Positions 1-8,004 of a stretch of 64,000 nt of DNA are shown here, in pieces. Positions within the stretch are counted from its first letter, which is position 1. Each line of letters begins with the position of its first letter. The notes below the pieces were generated by a model that worked only from the letters and a program-made list of their open reading frames with translations, was not told the DNA's origin and did not search any database. The position numbers and the translations under genes were made by a program. Source of the stretch: Salinispora tropica CNB-440 (GTDB lineage Bacteria; Actinomycetota; Actinomycetes; Mycobacteriales; Micromonosporaceae). The stretch is taken from assembly GCF_000016425.1 (NCBI RefSeq), contig NC_009380.1, positions 4,468,144 through 4,532,143 of the forward strand, written 5' to 3'.

Positions 1-81
1 CTCCCGCAGCTGGCCCACGATCTCGTTACGGTACCGCTCCTTGAGGCGCGGCATGGTCTTGGTTTCGGTAGCCGTGGTCAT
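1..81 (-). CDS. rplE: 50S ribosomal protein L5 (N-terminal fragment)
   Basis: Only the first 27 codons are in the window; the gene runs off the left edge. The visible protein begins [20 protein letters not shown], and the PRLKxRY segment is the usual start of bacterial L5, which binds 5S rRNA in the central protuberance of the large subunit. Its ATG at 79-81 overlaps the TGA of rplX by four bases, so translation is probably coupled. It is the third spc-operon gene after rplN and rplX. Confidence 0.93.
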
Positions 82-398
82 GATGACAGGTCCTTACCGG
101 TGCTACGCGCGATGCGGACCTTCTGGCCGTTGTCGTCGATCCGGTAGCCGACCCGGGTCGGCTTGCCGTCGGAGTCCAAGACCATCACGTTCGAGACGTG
201 GATCGGAGCCTCCTGGGTGACGATGCCACCGGTCTTCGCGCCACGCTGGGTGGTGCTGATGCGAGTGTGCTTCTTGACCCGGTTCACGCCCTCGACCAGG
301 ACCTTGTCCTGCCGCGGGTAGGCCGCGATGACCTTACCCTTGGCGCCCTTGTCCTTGCCGGCGATGACGAGGACCGTGTCGCCCTTCCTGACCTTCAC
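78..398 (-). CDS. rplX: 50S ribosomal protein L24
   Basis: L24 of 106 residues, an assembly-initiating protein of the large subunit. The KOW-type start [18 protein letters not shown] is clear. Two GTG codons compete for the start. The one at 404 overlaps the rplN stop (GTGA) but sits only three bases after the GGAGGT motif. The one at 398 is nine bases after it and gives the family-standard N-terminus, so I chose 398; the alternative adds two residues. The gene is followed by rplE with a four-base overlap. Confidence 0.92.
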
Positions 399-400
399 GG

Positions 401-769
401 TCACAACACCTCCGGCGCGAGAGAAATAATCTTCATGAACCGCTTGTCCCGCAGCTCCCGGCCAACCGGGCCGAAGATACGGGTGCCACGCGGGTCCCCG
501 CCGTCCTTGATGATGACGGCGGCGTTCTCGTCGAAGCGGATGTACGAGCCGTCCGGCCGCCGCTTCTCCTTGGCGGTACGGACGACGACCGCCTTCACGA
601 CATCGCCCTTCTTGACACCGGCACCCGGGATCGCGTCCTTGACGGTGGCCACGATGACGTCGCCGATGCTCGCGTAGCGCCGACCGGAGCCACCGAGCAC
701 CCGGATGCACAGGATCTCCCGGGCACCCGTGTTGTCGGCGACGCGCAGTCGCGACTCCTGCTGAATCAC
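401..769 (-). CDS. rplN: 50S ribosomal protein L14
   Basis: L14 of 122 residues, the normal length, beginning MIQQESRLRVADNTGAREIL with the family signature for binding 23S rRNA at the subunit interface. It starts with GTG, preceded by AGGAGATAGAC, a good ribosome binding site. It is the first gene of the spc operon. A 98-base gap containing a hairpin separates it from rpsQ, while the genes inside each operon touch or overlap. Confidence 0.96.
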   Translation of the reverse strand: MIQQESRLRVADNTGAREILCIRVLGGSGRRYASIGDVIVATVKDAIPGAGVKKGDVVKAVVVRTAKEKRRPDGSYIRFDENAAVIIKDGGDPRGTRIFGPVGRELRDKRFMKIISLAPEVL

Positions 770-793
770 GTCTATCTCCTATGTCTGCCGGTT

Positions 794-819
794 CTCCGGC
801 CGCAGCACGGCGGCCGGAG
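794..819 (-). terminator. Hairpin at the S10/spc operon boundary
   Basis: A perfect 10-bp inverted repeat (CTCCGGCCGC at 794-803, its complement at 810-819) with a 6-base loop lies between rpsQ and rplN. There is no U-tract after it on the minus strand. It sits exactly where the S10 operon ends and the spc operon begins, so it may be a weak or factor-dependent terminator, or a processing or stabilising hairpin if the operons are co-transcribed. Confidence 0.55.
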
Positions 820-867
820 CCTGGCGGAACCTGCGCCCGACCGGAACCGGCCGAGCTCGAGCCTTCG

Positions 868-1143
868 CTACTTGGCCTTCTCGAGGATCTCCACGAGCCG
901 CCACCGCTTGGTGGCAGACAACGGCCGGGTCTCCATGATCAGGACCCGGTCGCCGATGCCGGCCGAGTTCTGCTCGTCGTGGACCTTCAGCTTGCTGGTA
1001 CGGCGCATGATCTTGCCGTACAGCCCGTGCTTGACGCGGTCCTCGACCTCGACGACAACGGTCTTGTCCATCTTGTCGCTGACCACGAGGCCCTCACGAA
1101 CCTTCCGGCGGGCCCGCGTGGTCGCGGTGGTGTTCTCGCTCAT
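868..1143 (-). CDS. rpsQ: 30S ribosomal protein S17
   Basis: S17 of 91 residues, an early-binding 16S rRNA protein. The core RKVREGLVVSDKMDKTVVVE is diagnostic; the short N-terminal extension rich in Thr and Arg is common in actinobacteria. Its ATG (1141-1143) overlaps the rpmC stop codon by four bases. It is the last gene of the S10 operon here. Confidence 0.96.
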   Translation of the reverse strand: MSENTTATTRARRKVREGLVVSDKMDKTVVVEVEDRVKHGLYGKIMRRTSKLKVHDEQNSAGIGDRVLIMETRPLSATKRWRLVEILEKAK

Positions 1144-1376
1144 CCTGCAGTCACCTCAGTCGGCGCGGCCGAGAGCCCCAGCTCGCGTTCACGCATGATC
1201 GTGTAGATCCGGGCGATCTCCCGACGAATGACCTGCAGCCGCCGGTTGTTGTCCAGCTGCCCGGTTGCGGCCTGCACGCGGAGGTTGAACAGCTCCGCCT
1301 TAGCCTCGCGCAGCTTCGTGACCAGCTCCTCCTCGGAGAGTTCACGCAGCTCGGCGGCCTTAACGCCCGCTGCCAT
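1140..1376 (-). CDS. rpmC: 50S ribosomal protein L29
   Basis: L29 of 78 residues, located at the peptide exit tunnel near the docking site of trigger factor and SRP. Typical motifs are ELRELSEEELVTKLREAKAE and the helical NNRRLQVIRREIARIYT segment. The ATG at 1376 shares one base with the rplP stop codon, and its own stop overlaps the rpsQ start, so it is tightly packed in the S10 operon. Confidence 0.95.
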   Translation of the reverse strand: MAAGVKAAELRELSEEELVTKLREAKAELFNLRVQAATGQLDNNRRLQVIRREIARIYTIMRERELGLSAAPTEVTAG

Positions 1377-1801
1377 CAGGATTCACCCACTTCGCGTGTA
1401 ACAATCCGGCACTTCATCGGGAGCTTGTGGATCGCGCGACGCATCGCCTCACGCGCGATCTGCTCGTTGGGGAAGGACATCTCGAAGAGCACCCGCCCCG
1501 GCTTCACGTTCGCGACCCACCACTCGGGAGAGCCCTTACCGGAACCCATCCGGGTCTCCGCCGGCTTCTTGGTGAGCGCCTGGTCCGGGAAGATCGTGAT
1601 CCAGACCTTGCCACCACGCTTGATGTGCCGGGTCATCGCGATACGCGCCGACTCGATCTGGCGGTTGGTCACGTAGGCCGGCTCGAGAGCCTGGATCCCG
1701 AACTCGCCGAACACCACCCGGTTACCGCCCTTGGACGCGCCACTGCGGTCCGGGTGGTGCGGCTTGCGGAAGCCCTTCGGGGGCTTGCGCGGCATCAGCA
1801 T
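1376..1801 (-). CDS. rplP: 50S ribosomal protein L16
   Basis: L16 of 141 residues, which helps shape the A-site tRNA channel. The central segments [19 protein letters not shown] and [19 protein letters not shown] are diagnostic. The N-terminus reads [17 protein letters not shown], slightly different from the common MLIPRKVKHRKQHHP but aligned without gaps. It starts three bases after the rpsC stop codon. Confidence 0.96.
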
Positions 1802-1804
1802 CTG

Positions 1805-2671
1805 TCAGCCCTCCTGCTGCGTTTCTGCCGGCTGGGTGGCAGCCGACGCGACCGCGCCAGCGTCCACCGACTCGCCGCTCGGCGTCTCGGCCGCCTGCGC
1901 GATGGTGGTCGCGGCGGCTCGGCCGGCCTCGGTGCCACCAGCGGTGGTGCCGGACGAACCAGACCTACCCCGACGCGGACGCTCCGAGCGGTCGCCGCGC
2001 TCCCGTCGCGGGCGCGACGGCGCCTCGGCTGGGGTCTCCCGGCCCGGCACCGCGTCGCCCTTGTAGATCCAAACCTTCACGCCGATGCGGCCGAAGGTGG
2101 TCCGGGCCTCGAAGAAGCCGTACTCGATGTTGGCCCGAAGCGTGTGCAGCGGGACCCGGCCCTCGCGGTAGAACTCGGTCCGGCTCATCTCGGCACCACC
2201 GAGCCGCCCCGAGACCTGCACCCGGATGCCCTTGCAGACCGGGTTCTTCATCGCCGACTGCATGGCCTTGCGCATCGCCCGACGGAAGCTGACCCGGCTG
2301 GACAGCTGCTCGGCCACGCCCTGCGCGACGAGCTGCGCGTCCGACTCGGGGCTCTTCACCTCGATGATGTTGAGCTGGACCTGCTTACCGGTCAGCTTTT
2401 CCAGCTTGCCGCGAATCCGGTCGGCCTCGGCGCCCTTACGGCCGATCACGATGCCCGGCCGGGCGGTGTGGATGTCGACGCGGACCCGGTCCCGAGTGCG
2501 CTCGATGTCAACCTTGGAGATTCCCGCCCGCTCCAGGCCCTTGGACATCATCCGCCGGATCTTGACATCCTCGCCGACGTAGTCCTTGTAGAGCTTGTCC
2601 GCGAACCAGCGCGACTTCCAGTCGGTCGAGATGCCGAGCCGGAACCCGTGCGGGTGAACCTTCTGACCCAT
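1805..2671 (-). CDS. rpsC: 30S ribosomal protein S3
   Basis: S3 of 288 residues, which lines the mRNA entry channel. The start MGQKVHPHGFRLG, a KH domain with VIGRKGAEADRIRGKL, and the C-terminal S3 domain around RTEFYREGRVPLHTLRA are all present. After about residue 210 there is an extra tail of roughly 75 residues, Arg-rich then Ala/Thr-rich and low complexity, typical of actinobacterial S3 and probably disordered. The start ATG shares a base with the rplV stop. Confidence 0.96.
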   Translation of the reverse strand: MGQKVHPHGFRLGISTDWKSRWFADKLYKDYVGEDVKIRRMMSKGLERAGISKVDIERTRDRVRVDIHTARPGIVIGRKGAEADRIRGKLEKLTGKQVQLNIIEVKSPESDAQLVAQGVAEQLSSRVSFRRAMRKAMQSAMKNPVCKGIRVQVSGRLGGAEMSRTEFYREGRVPLHTLRANIEYGFFEARTTFGRIGVKVWIYKGDAVPGRETPAEAPSRPRRERGDRSERPRRGRSGSSGTTAGGTEAGRAAATTIAQAAETPSGESVDAGAVASAATQPAETQQEG

Positions 2672-3129
2672 TACTCGGCACCCTCCGTCTTGCTCTCGGT
2701 CGCAGCTGGCGTGGTCTCCTTCGCCGGGGCCGCCTTCTTCGCCGCCGCCTTCTTCGGCGCAGCCGGCGCGACCGCCTCAACCACCACCGTGATGTGACAG
2801 GTGCGCTTCCGGATCCGGTACGCCCGGCCCTGGGCGCGCGGCTGGAACCGCTTCATCGTCGGGCCCTCGTCCACGTACGCCTCGCTGACGAGCAGCGCAT
2901 CGGGGTCCAGCCGCTCGTTGTTCTCCGCGTTGGCGATCGCGCTCGCGAGTACCTTGTACACCTGCTCGCTCGCGGCCTGTGGCGCGAACTGCAGCACCGT
3001 GAGCGCCTCCTTCGCGGGCAGGCCGCGGACGAGGTTGACCACCCGGCGCGCCTTCATCGGCGAGATGCGCACGTACCGCGCAACCGCCCGCGCGCCCGGA
3101 AGCACCGGAGCGTCGCCCTTTCCTGGCAT
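2671..3129 (-). CDS. rplV: 50S ribosomal protein L22
   Basis: L22 of 152 residues, whose beta-hairpin reaches into the exit tunnel where macrolides bind. Core motifs are YVRISPMKARRVVNLVRG and the hairpin segment around RFQPRAQGRAYRIRKRTCHI. The C-terminus carries an Ala/Lys/Thr-rich extension of about 30 residues that is not part of the folded core. The ATG start at 3129 follows rpsS after 40 bases. Confidence 0.96.
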   Translation of the reverse strand: MPGKGDAPVLPGARAVARYVRISPMKARRVVNLVRGLPAKEALTVLQFAPQAASEQVYKVLASAIANAENNERLDPDALLVSEAYVDEGPTMKRFQPRAQGRAYRIRKRTCHITVVVEAVAPAAPKKAAAKKAAPAKETTPAATESKTEGAE

Positions 3130-3169
3130 CGCTGTAACCCCTTGTTCCTCTATCCGTATGCCCGCGGCG

Positions 3170-3451
3170 TCAGCGCCGACGGCTCTTCCGGTCGTCCTTC
3201 TCGTGACCCTTGAACGTGCGGGTCAGCGCGAACTCGCCGAGCTTGTGCCCGACCATCGCCTCGGTCACGAATACCGGGACGTGCTTGCGTCCGTCGTGCA
3301 CAGCGATCGTGTGACCCAGCATCTCCGGGATGATCGTCGAGCGCCGCGACCAGGTCTTGATGACGTTCTTGGTGCCCTTGTCGTTCTGCGTCTCCACCTT
3401 CTTGAGCAGGTGGTCGTCGATGAACGGGCCCTTCTTCAGGCTGCGAGGCAT
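3170..3451 (-). CDS. rpsS: 30S ribosomal protein S19
   Basis: S19 of 93 residues, in the head of the small subunit in contact with S13. It begins MPRSLKKGPFIDDHLLKKVE and contains the conserved TIIPEMLGHTIAVHDGRKHV and GHKLGEFALTRTF segments. The length is normal. It lies 12 bases after rplB in the S10 operon. Confidence 0.97.
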   Translation of the reverse strand: MPRSLKKGPFIDDHLLKKVETQNDKGTKNVIKTWSRRSTIIPEMLGHTIAVHDGRKHVPVFVTEAMVGHKLGEFALTRTFKGHEKDDRKSRRR

Positions 3452-3463
3452 CTCTTATCTCCC

Positions 3464-4303
3464 TCAGCCGCGCTTACGCGTGGCGTAGCGACGGCGGACG
3501 ATCAGCCGGTCACTCGGCTGGCCCTTACGGCGGGTACGGCCCTCGGGCTTACCCTGCGGGTTGACCGGGTGACGGCCACCAGAGGTCTTACCCTCACCAC
3601 CACCGTGCGGGTGGTCGACCGGGTTCATGGCCACACCACGGACGGTCGGGCGCTTGCCCTTCCACCGCATCCGGCCGGCCTTGCCCCAGTTGATGTTTGA
3701 CTGGTCGGCGTTGCCGATCTCACCAATGCTGGCCCGGCAGCGAACGTCGACGCGCCGGATCTCTCCGGACGGCATACGCAGGGTCGCGTAGGCGCCCTCC
3801 CGGCCGAGCAGCTGGATTCCGGTCCCCGCGGAGCGGGCCAGCTTGGCACCACCGCCCGGACGCAGCTCCACGTTGTGGATGGTCATACCGACCGGGATGT
3901 TCCGCAGCGGCAGGTTGTTGCCCGGCTTGATGTCGGCGCCCGGGCCCGACTCGACGATGTCGCCCTGCTTCAGGTCCTTCGGTGCGAGGATGTACCGCTT
4001 CTCGCCGTCCAGGAAGTGCAGCAGCGCGATCCGCGCGGTGCGGTTCGGGTCGTACTCGATATGCGCGACCTTCGCCGGCACGCCGTCCTTGTCGACCCGC
4101 TTGAAGTCGATGATCCGGTACTGGCGCTTGTGGCCGCCGCCCTGGTGGCGGGCGGTGATCCGGCCGTGGGCGTTACGCCCGCCCTTCTTCGGCAGCGGGG
4201 TCAGCAGCGACTTCTCCGGCGTAGACCGGGTGATCTCGGCGAAGTCGGCAACGCTCGAGCCACGCCGGCCCGGCGTCGTCGGCTTGTACTTACGGATAGC
4301 CAT
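3464..4303 (-). CDS. rplB: 50S ribosomal protein L2
   Basis: L2 of 279 residues, needed for subunit joining and peptidyl transfer. It starts MAIRKYKPTTPGRRGSS; the functional C-terminal loop GVAMNPVDHPHGGGEGKT contains the universally conserved His next to the peptidyl transferase centre. Length and order are normal. It follows rplW after 12 bases. Confidence 0.97.
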   Translation of the reverse strand: MAIRKYKPTTPGRRGSSVADFAEITRSTPEKSLLTPLPKKGGRNAHGRITARHQGGGHKRQYRIIDFKRVDKDGVPAKVAHIEYDPNRTARIALLHFLDGEKRYILAPKDLKQGDIVESGPGADIKPGNNLPLRNIPVGMTIHNVELRPGGGAKLARSAGTGIQLLGREGAYATLRMPSGEIRRVDVRCRASIGEIGNADQSNINWGKAGRMRWKGKRPTVRGVAMNPVDHPHGGGEGKTSGGRHPVNPQGKPEGRTRRKGQPSDRLIVRRRYATRKRG

Positions 4304-4315
4304 TGTCTACACCCC

Positions 4316-4618
4316 TCAGCTGACCGGGCCGCCGAAGGCCTCGATACGGTCACCGTCAGCCAGCTTCACCATCGCCCGCTTGGTGTCCTTGCGCTTGCCG
4401 AACCCGGTCCGGGTCCGCTTACGCTTGCCCACGCGGTTGAGCGTGTTGACCGTCAGGACGCGGACGTTGAAGATCTGCTCGATGGCGATCTTGATCGCGG
4501 TCTTGTTCGCGTCCGGGTGCACCAGGAACGTGTACCAGTTACGGTTCAGCTCGCTGTAGCTCTTCTCCGAGACGACCGGCGCAATGATGATGTCGCGCGG
4601 GTCGGCGATCGTGCTCAC
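4316..4618 (-). CDS. rplW: 50S ribosomal protein L23
   Basis: L23 of 100 residues, the docking site for trigger factor and SRP at the tunnel exit. Segments DIIIAPVVSEKSYSEL and YTFLVHPDANKTAIKIAIEQ are typical. It starts with GTG at 4618, which overlaps the rplD stop codon as GTGA, so its translation is probably coupled to rplD. Confidence 0.95.
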   Translation of the reverse strand: MSTIADPRDIIIAPVVSEKSYSELNRNWYTFLVHPDANKTAIKIAIEQIFNVRVLTVNTLNRVGKRKRTRTGFGKRKDTKRAMVKLADGDRIEAFGGPVS

Positions 4619-5265
4619 TTGCCACCCTCCTCGGTGGTCTCAGCGGGAACGCCCAGGAACTCCTCCAGGGCCTCCTTGGTGAAGACCACGTCGTCGGCCA
4701 GCAGCACGTCGTACGTGTTGAGCTGGCCGGACTCGATCAGGTGCACCCGCGGCTCGTTGCGCAGCGACACCCAGTTCAGCTCATCGGTGCTGCTCAGCAC
4801 CACCAGCACCCGGCGCGCCTCGGTCAGCTTCGCCAAGGTGGCCAGGGCGGCCTTGGTCGACGGCTTCTCACCGGCGACGAACGCTTCGACGACGTGCACC
4901 TTGTCGGCGCGGGCCCGATCCGAGAGGGCACCCCGCAGCGCGGCGGCCTTCATCTTCTTCGGGGTCCGCTGGCTGTAGTCGCGCGGCACCGGGCCGTGGA
5001 CCACGCCACCCCCGGCGAACTGCGGGGCGCGAATCGAGCCCTGACGGGCCCGGCCGGTGCCCTTCTGCTTGTAGGGCTTCTTGCCGCCGCCGGCAACCTC
5101 GCCCCGCGTCTTGGTCTTGTGCGTGCCCTGTCGGGCCGCCGCAAGCTGAGCCACCACAACCTGGTGCATCAGCGCGATGTTGGCCTGCGCGTCGAAGATG
5201 TCAGCGGGCAACTCGACGGAGCCGGCCTTGGTGCCTTCGACGGTGAGGACATCAACGGTGGTCAC
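4615..5265 (-). CDS. rplD: 50S ribosomal protein L4
   Basis: L4 of 216 residues, which lines the exit tunnel with its extended loop. The motif TRGEVAGGGKKPYKQKGTGR and the following ARQGSIRAPQFAGGG are diagnostic. In enteric bacteria L4 represses its own S10 operon; no such control structure is evident here. The GTG start overlaps the rplC stop by four bases. Confidence 0.96.
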   Translation of the reverse strand: MTTVDVLTVEGTKAGSVELPADIFDAQANIALMHQVVVAQLAAARQGTHKTKTRGEVAGGGKKPYKQKGTGRARQGSIRAPQFAGGGVVHGPVPRDYSQRTPKKMKAAALRGALSDRARADKVHVVEAFVAGEKPSTKAALATLAKLTEARRVLVVLSSTDELNWVSLRNEPRVHLIESGQLNTYDVLLADDVVFTKEALEEFLGVPAETTEEGGK

Positions 5266-5921
5266 TTGGCTGCCCCACCCTTCTTCGCCTTGGCCGCAGT
5301 GCGAACCAGGACCAGCGCGCCCTTGGGGCCAGGGATGGCACCACGGACGAGCAGGAGATTGTTCTCGGTGTCAACCGCCTGGACGGTCAGGTTCTGGACG
5401 GTGTAGCGCACACCACCCATCCGGCCGGCCATCCGGGTGCCCTTGAAGACACGTCCCGGAGTGGCGCAGCCGCCGATCGAGCCCGGCGAGCGGTGCTTGC
5501 GCTCCACACCGTGGCTGGCGCGCAGGCCGTGGAAGCCGTGCCGCTTCATCGGGCCGGCGTAGCCCTTGCCCTTGGTCTTTCCGGTCACGTCGACCGAGAT
5601 ACCGGCCGGGAACTCCTCGACCGTGACCTCCTGGCCGGACGAGTACTCGCCGGCGTCGGTCGTGCGCAGCTCGACGATGTGCCGGCGCGGCGCGACATCG
5701 GCCTTTGCGTAGTGACCGCTGATCGGCTTCTTGACCTTGCGTGGGTCGATGGCGCCATACGCCAACTGGACCGCCGCGTAGCCGTCCTTCTCCTGGCTAC
5801 GGACCTGGCTGACGACACACGGGCCGGCCTGCACCACAGTCACCGGGACAACACGGTTGTTGTCCCAGACCTGGGTCATGCCGAGCTTCGCGCCCAGGAT
5901 CCCCTTGACTTGCCTGTCCAT
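5262..5921 (-). CDS. rplC: 50S ribosomal protein L3
   Basis: L3 of 219 residues, an early-assembly protein whose loop approaches the peptidyl transferase centre. It starts MDRQVKGILGAKLGMTQVWD; the loop segment HGFHGLRASHGVERKHRSPG and GSIGGCATPGRVFKGTRMAG fit the family. It lies 11 bases after rpsJ. Confidence 0.97.
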   Translation of the reverse strand: MDRQVKGILGAKLGMTQVWDNNRVVPVTVVQAGPCVVSQVRSQEKDGYAAVQLAYGAIDPRKVKKPISGHYAKADVAPRRHIVELRTTDAGEYSSGQEVTVEEFPAGISVDVTGKTKGKGYAGPMKRHGFHGLRASHGVERKHRSPGSIGGCATPGRVFKGTRMAGRMGGVRYTVQNLTVQAVDTENNLLLVRGAIPGPKGALVLVRTAAKAKKGGAAK

Positions 5922-5932
5922 TTGTCCGATCC

Positions 5933-6241
5933 CTACAGCTTGATCTCGATGTCGACGCCAGCCGGCAGGTCGAGGCGCATGAGCGAGTCGACCGTCTTCG
6001 GGGTCGGGTCGATGATGTCGATCAGCCGCTTGTGCGTGCGCATCTCGAAGTGCTCGCGCGAGTCCTTGTACTTGTGCGGCGAGCGGATAACGCAGAAACG
6101 GTTGATCTCCGTGGGCAGCGGCACCGGGCCTGCGACCTGCGCCCCGGTGCGCGTCACCGTCTCGACGATCTTCCGAGCCGAGGAGTCGACGACCTCGTGG
6201 TCATAGGCCTTGAGCCGGATGCGGATCTTCTGTCCCGCCAT
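5933..6241 (-). CDS. rpsJ: 30S ribosomal protein S10 (NusE)
   Basis: S10 of 102 residues, in the head of the small subunit and, as NusE, a partner of NusB and NusG in antitermination. The start is the ATG at 6241, giving [20 protein letters not shown]; the frame stays open 20 codons upstream, but that stretch does not match the family. AGAAGGA lies 12 bases before the ATG. It is the first gene of the S10 operon, downstream of tuf. Confidence 0.96.
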
Positions 6242-6492
6242 AGTGGCTTCTGTTCCTTCTCTCGATGCCGCTGTGTTGCGGACGCCTGCGCCGAGTGGCA
6301 CCGGGCCCGCTTCGCCGACCCCCGCGGTCGGGCGTGTCGCGCCTTTGGTTCAGAGTTCGCCCCGGGATTCCGGAGCGATCCTGCCGCGGTGGGTCATCAC
6401 GTCGATCGCACAATGGCGATCTAGACGCCGCGCGAGGGTGGCCAGCGAAGCGTCGCCAACCACCCTGCGCCCGACTGGTCCCCCGCCCGGAG

Positions 6493-6509
6493 GTTCAGCG
6501 TCGCTGAAC
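6493..6509. repeat. 17-bp palindrome GTTCAGCGTCGCTGAAC
   Basis: Two perfect 8-bp arms (GTTCAGCG and CGCTGAAC) flank one central base. It lies about 250 bp upstream of rpsJ and 36 bp past the tuf terminator. The symmetry and length fit a dimeric repressor or activator site better than an RNA hairpin, because the loop would be a single base. The protein that might bind is unknown. Confidence 0.45.
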
Positions 6510-6544
6510 ACGAACGGGGAAACCATCGTTACGCAACCTGACTA

Positions 6545-6569
6545 GTATGCCGCACGACCGGCGGCATAC
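6545..6569 (-). terminator. Terminator after tuf
   Basis: A perfect 9-bp stem (GTATGCCGC at 6545-6553 with its complement at 6561-6569) and a 7-base loop lie about 20 bases past the tuf stop codon. No long U-tract follows, as is usual in actinobacteria. It probably ends the str transcript. Confidence 0.65.
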
Positions 6570-6588
6570 CTAATCGGGGTTACCTAGC

Positions 6589-7782
6589 TCACTTGATGAT
6601 CTTGGTGACGCGACCCGCGCCAACCGTGCGGCCACCCTCGCGAATCGCGAACTTGAGGTTGTCCTCCATCGCGATGGGCTGGATCAGCTTCACGGTCATC
6701 GTGGTGTTGTCGCCCGGCATGACCATCTCGGTACCCTCGGGGAGGGTAACAACGCCGGTGACGTCCGTGGTCCGGAAGTAGAACTGCGGACGGTAGTTCT
6801 GGAAGAACGGCGTGTGGCGGCCGCCCTCCTCCTTGGAGAGGATGTAGACCGTCGCCTCGAACTCGGTGTGCGGGGTGGCGGTGCCCGGCTTGATGACGAC
6901 CATGCCGCGCTCGACGTCCTCGCGCTTCACGCCACGCAGCAGCAGGCCGACGTTCTCACCCGCGCGAGCCTCGTCCAGCAGCTTCCGGAACATCTCGATG
7001 CCGGTGCAGGTGGTCTTCGTCGACTTCTCACGGATGCCGACGAGCTCCACCTCCTCGTTCGGCTTCAGCACGCCACGCTCGGCGCGACCGGTGACGACCG
7101 TGCCCCGGCCGGTGATCGTGAAGACGTCCTCGATCGGCATCAGGAACGGCTTCTCGATCTCGCGCTCCGGCTGCGGGATCGAGGTGTCGACCGCGGTCAT
7201 CAGCTCCATGAGCTTGCCGGCCCACTCCGGGTCACCCTCAAGGGCCTTCAGCGCGGACACCCGCACGACCGGCAGGTCGTCGCCCGGGTACTCCTGCGAG
7301 GAGAGCAGCTCACGAACCTCGAGCTCGACGAGCTCAAGGAGCTCCTCGTCGTCAACCATGTCGCTCTTGTTGAGCGCCACGACGATGTACGGCACGCCAA
7401 CCTGGCGGGCCAGCAGCACGTGCTCGCGGGTCTGCGGCATCGGGCCATCGGTCGCCGCGACCACGAGGATCGCACCGTCCATCTGGGCCGCACCGGTGAT
7501 CATGTTCTTGATGTAGTCGGCGTGACCGGGGCAGTCGACGTGCGCGTAGTGCCGCGCCTCGGTCTGGTACTCGACGTGCGCGATCGAGATCGTGATGCCG
7601 CGGGCCTTCTCCTCCGGCGCCTTGTCGATCTCGTCGAACGGCATGTACGGGTTCAGGTCCGGGTACTGGTCGTGCAGGACCTTGGTGATGGCCGCCGTCA
7701 GCGTCGTCTTACCGTGGTCGATGTGACCAATGGTGCCGATGTTGACGTGCGGCTTAGTCCGCTCGAACTTCGCCTTCGCCAC
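6589..7782 (-). CDS. tuf: Elongation factor Tu
   Basis: EF-Tu of 397 residues, the GTPase that delivers aminoacyl-tRNA to the ribosome. G1 is GHIDHGKTT, G3 is DCPGH and G4 is NKSD; domains 2 and 3 are complete to the C-terminal GRTVGAGRVTKIIK. The start is the GTG at 7782 (MAKAKFERTKPHVNIGTIGH), preceded by AGGAGGACACCA; an open extension upstream is non-homologous. It is the last gene of the str operon, 222 bases after fusA, a gap where I see no clear site. Confidence 0.97.
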   Translation of the reverse strand: MAKAKFERTKPHVNIGTIGHIDHGKTTLTAAITKVLHDQYPDLNPYMPFDEIDKAPEEKARGITISIAHVEYQTEARHYAHVDCPGHADYIKNMITGAAQMDGAILVVAATDGPMPQTREHVLLARQVGVPYIVVALNKSDMVDDEELLELVELEVRELLSSQEYPGDDLPVVRVSALKALEGDPEWAGKLMELMTAVDTSIPQPEREIEKPFLMPIEDVFTITGRGTVVTGRAERGVLKPNEEVELVGIREKSTKTTCTGIEMFRKLLDEARAGENVGLLLRGVKREDVERGMVVIKPGTATPHTEFEATVYILSKEEGGRHTPFFQNYRPQFYFRTTDVTGVVTLPEGTEMVMPGDNTTMTVKLIQPIAMEDNLKFAIREGGRTVGAGRVTKIIK

Positions 7783-8004
7783 TGGTGTCCTCCTGTGGAC
7801 TTTCTTGGTTCGTTCGCCCCGGTGCGCCGGTCGGCGCTTAGGACTCTGTCGACAGCCTTTCCGGCCTGATGGCCGGGAAGCCATTTGTGGGTTCTGCGGC
7901 GATGAAGCCTACAGGCCCGAAATCATGCCCTCCGACCGAGGTGGTCGCGGACGGGGAGACCCTCCCGCGACCCGCCCCGGATCATCGAACGGCTCAGACG
8001 AGCG

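Larger units (their letters stand above)
6242..6588 (-). other. 347-bp tuf-rpsJ spacer with secondary structure
   Basis: This gap between the str and S10 operons holds no credible gene. It contains the tuf terminator (6545-6569), a perfect short palindrome (6493-6509) and a stem-loop with arms AGGGTGG at 6435-6441 and CCACCCT at 6460-6466 plus an inner GCGA/TCGC stem. I found no convincing -35/-10 pair for the S10 operon, so its promoter position is open. Confidence 0.5.

Noticed and set aside
398..404. GTG at 404 as start of rplX
   Set aside because: It overlaps the rplN stop attractively, but is only three bases after the ribosome site and adds residues not found in the family start.
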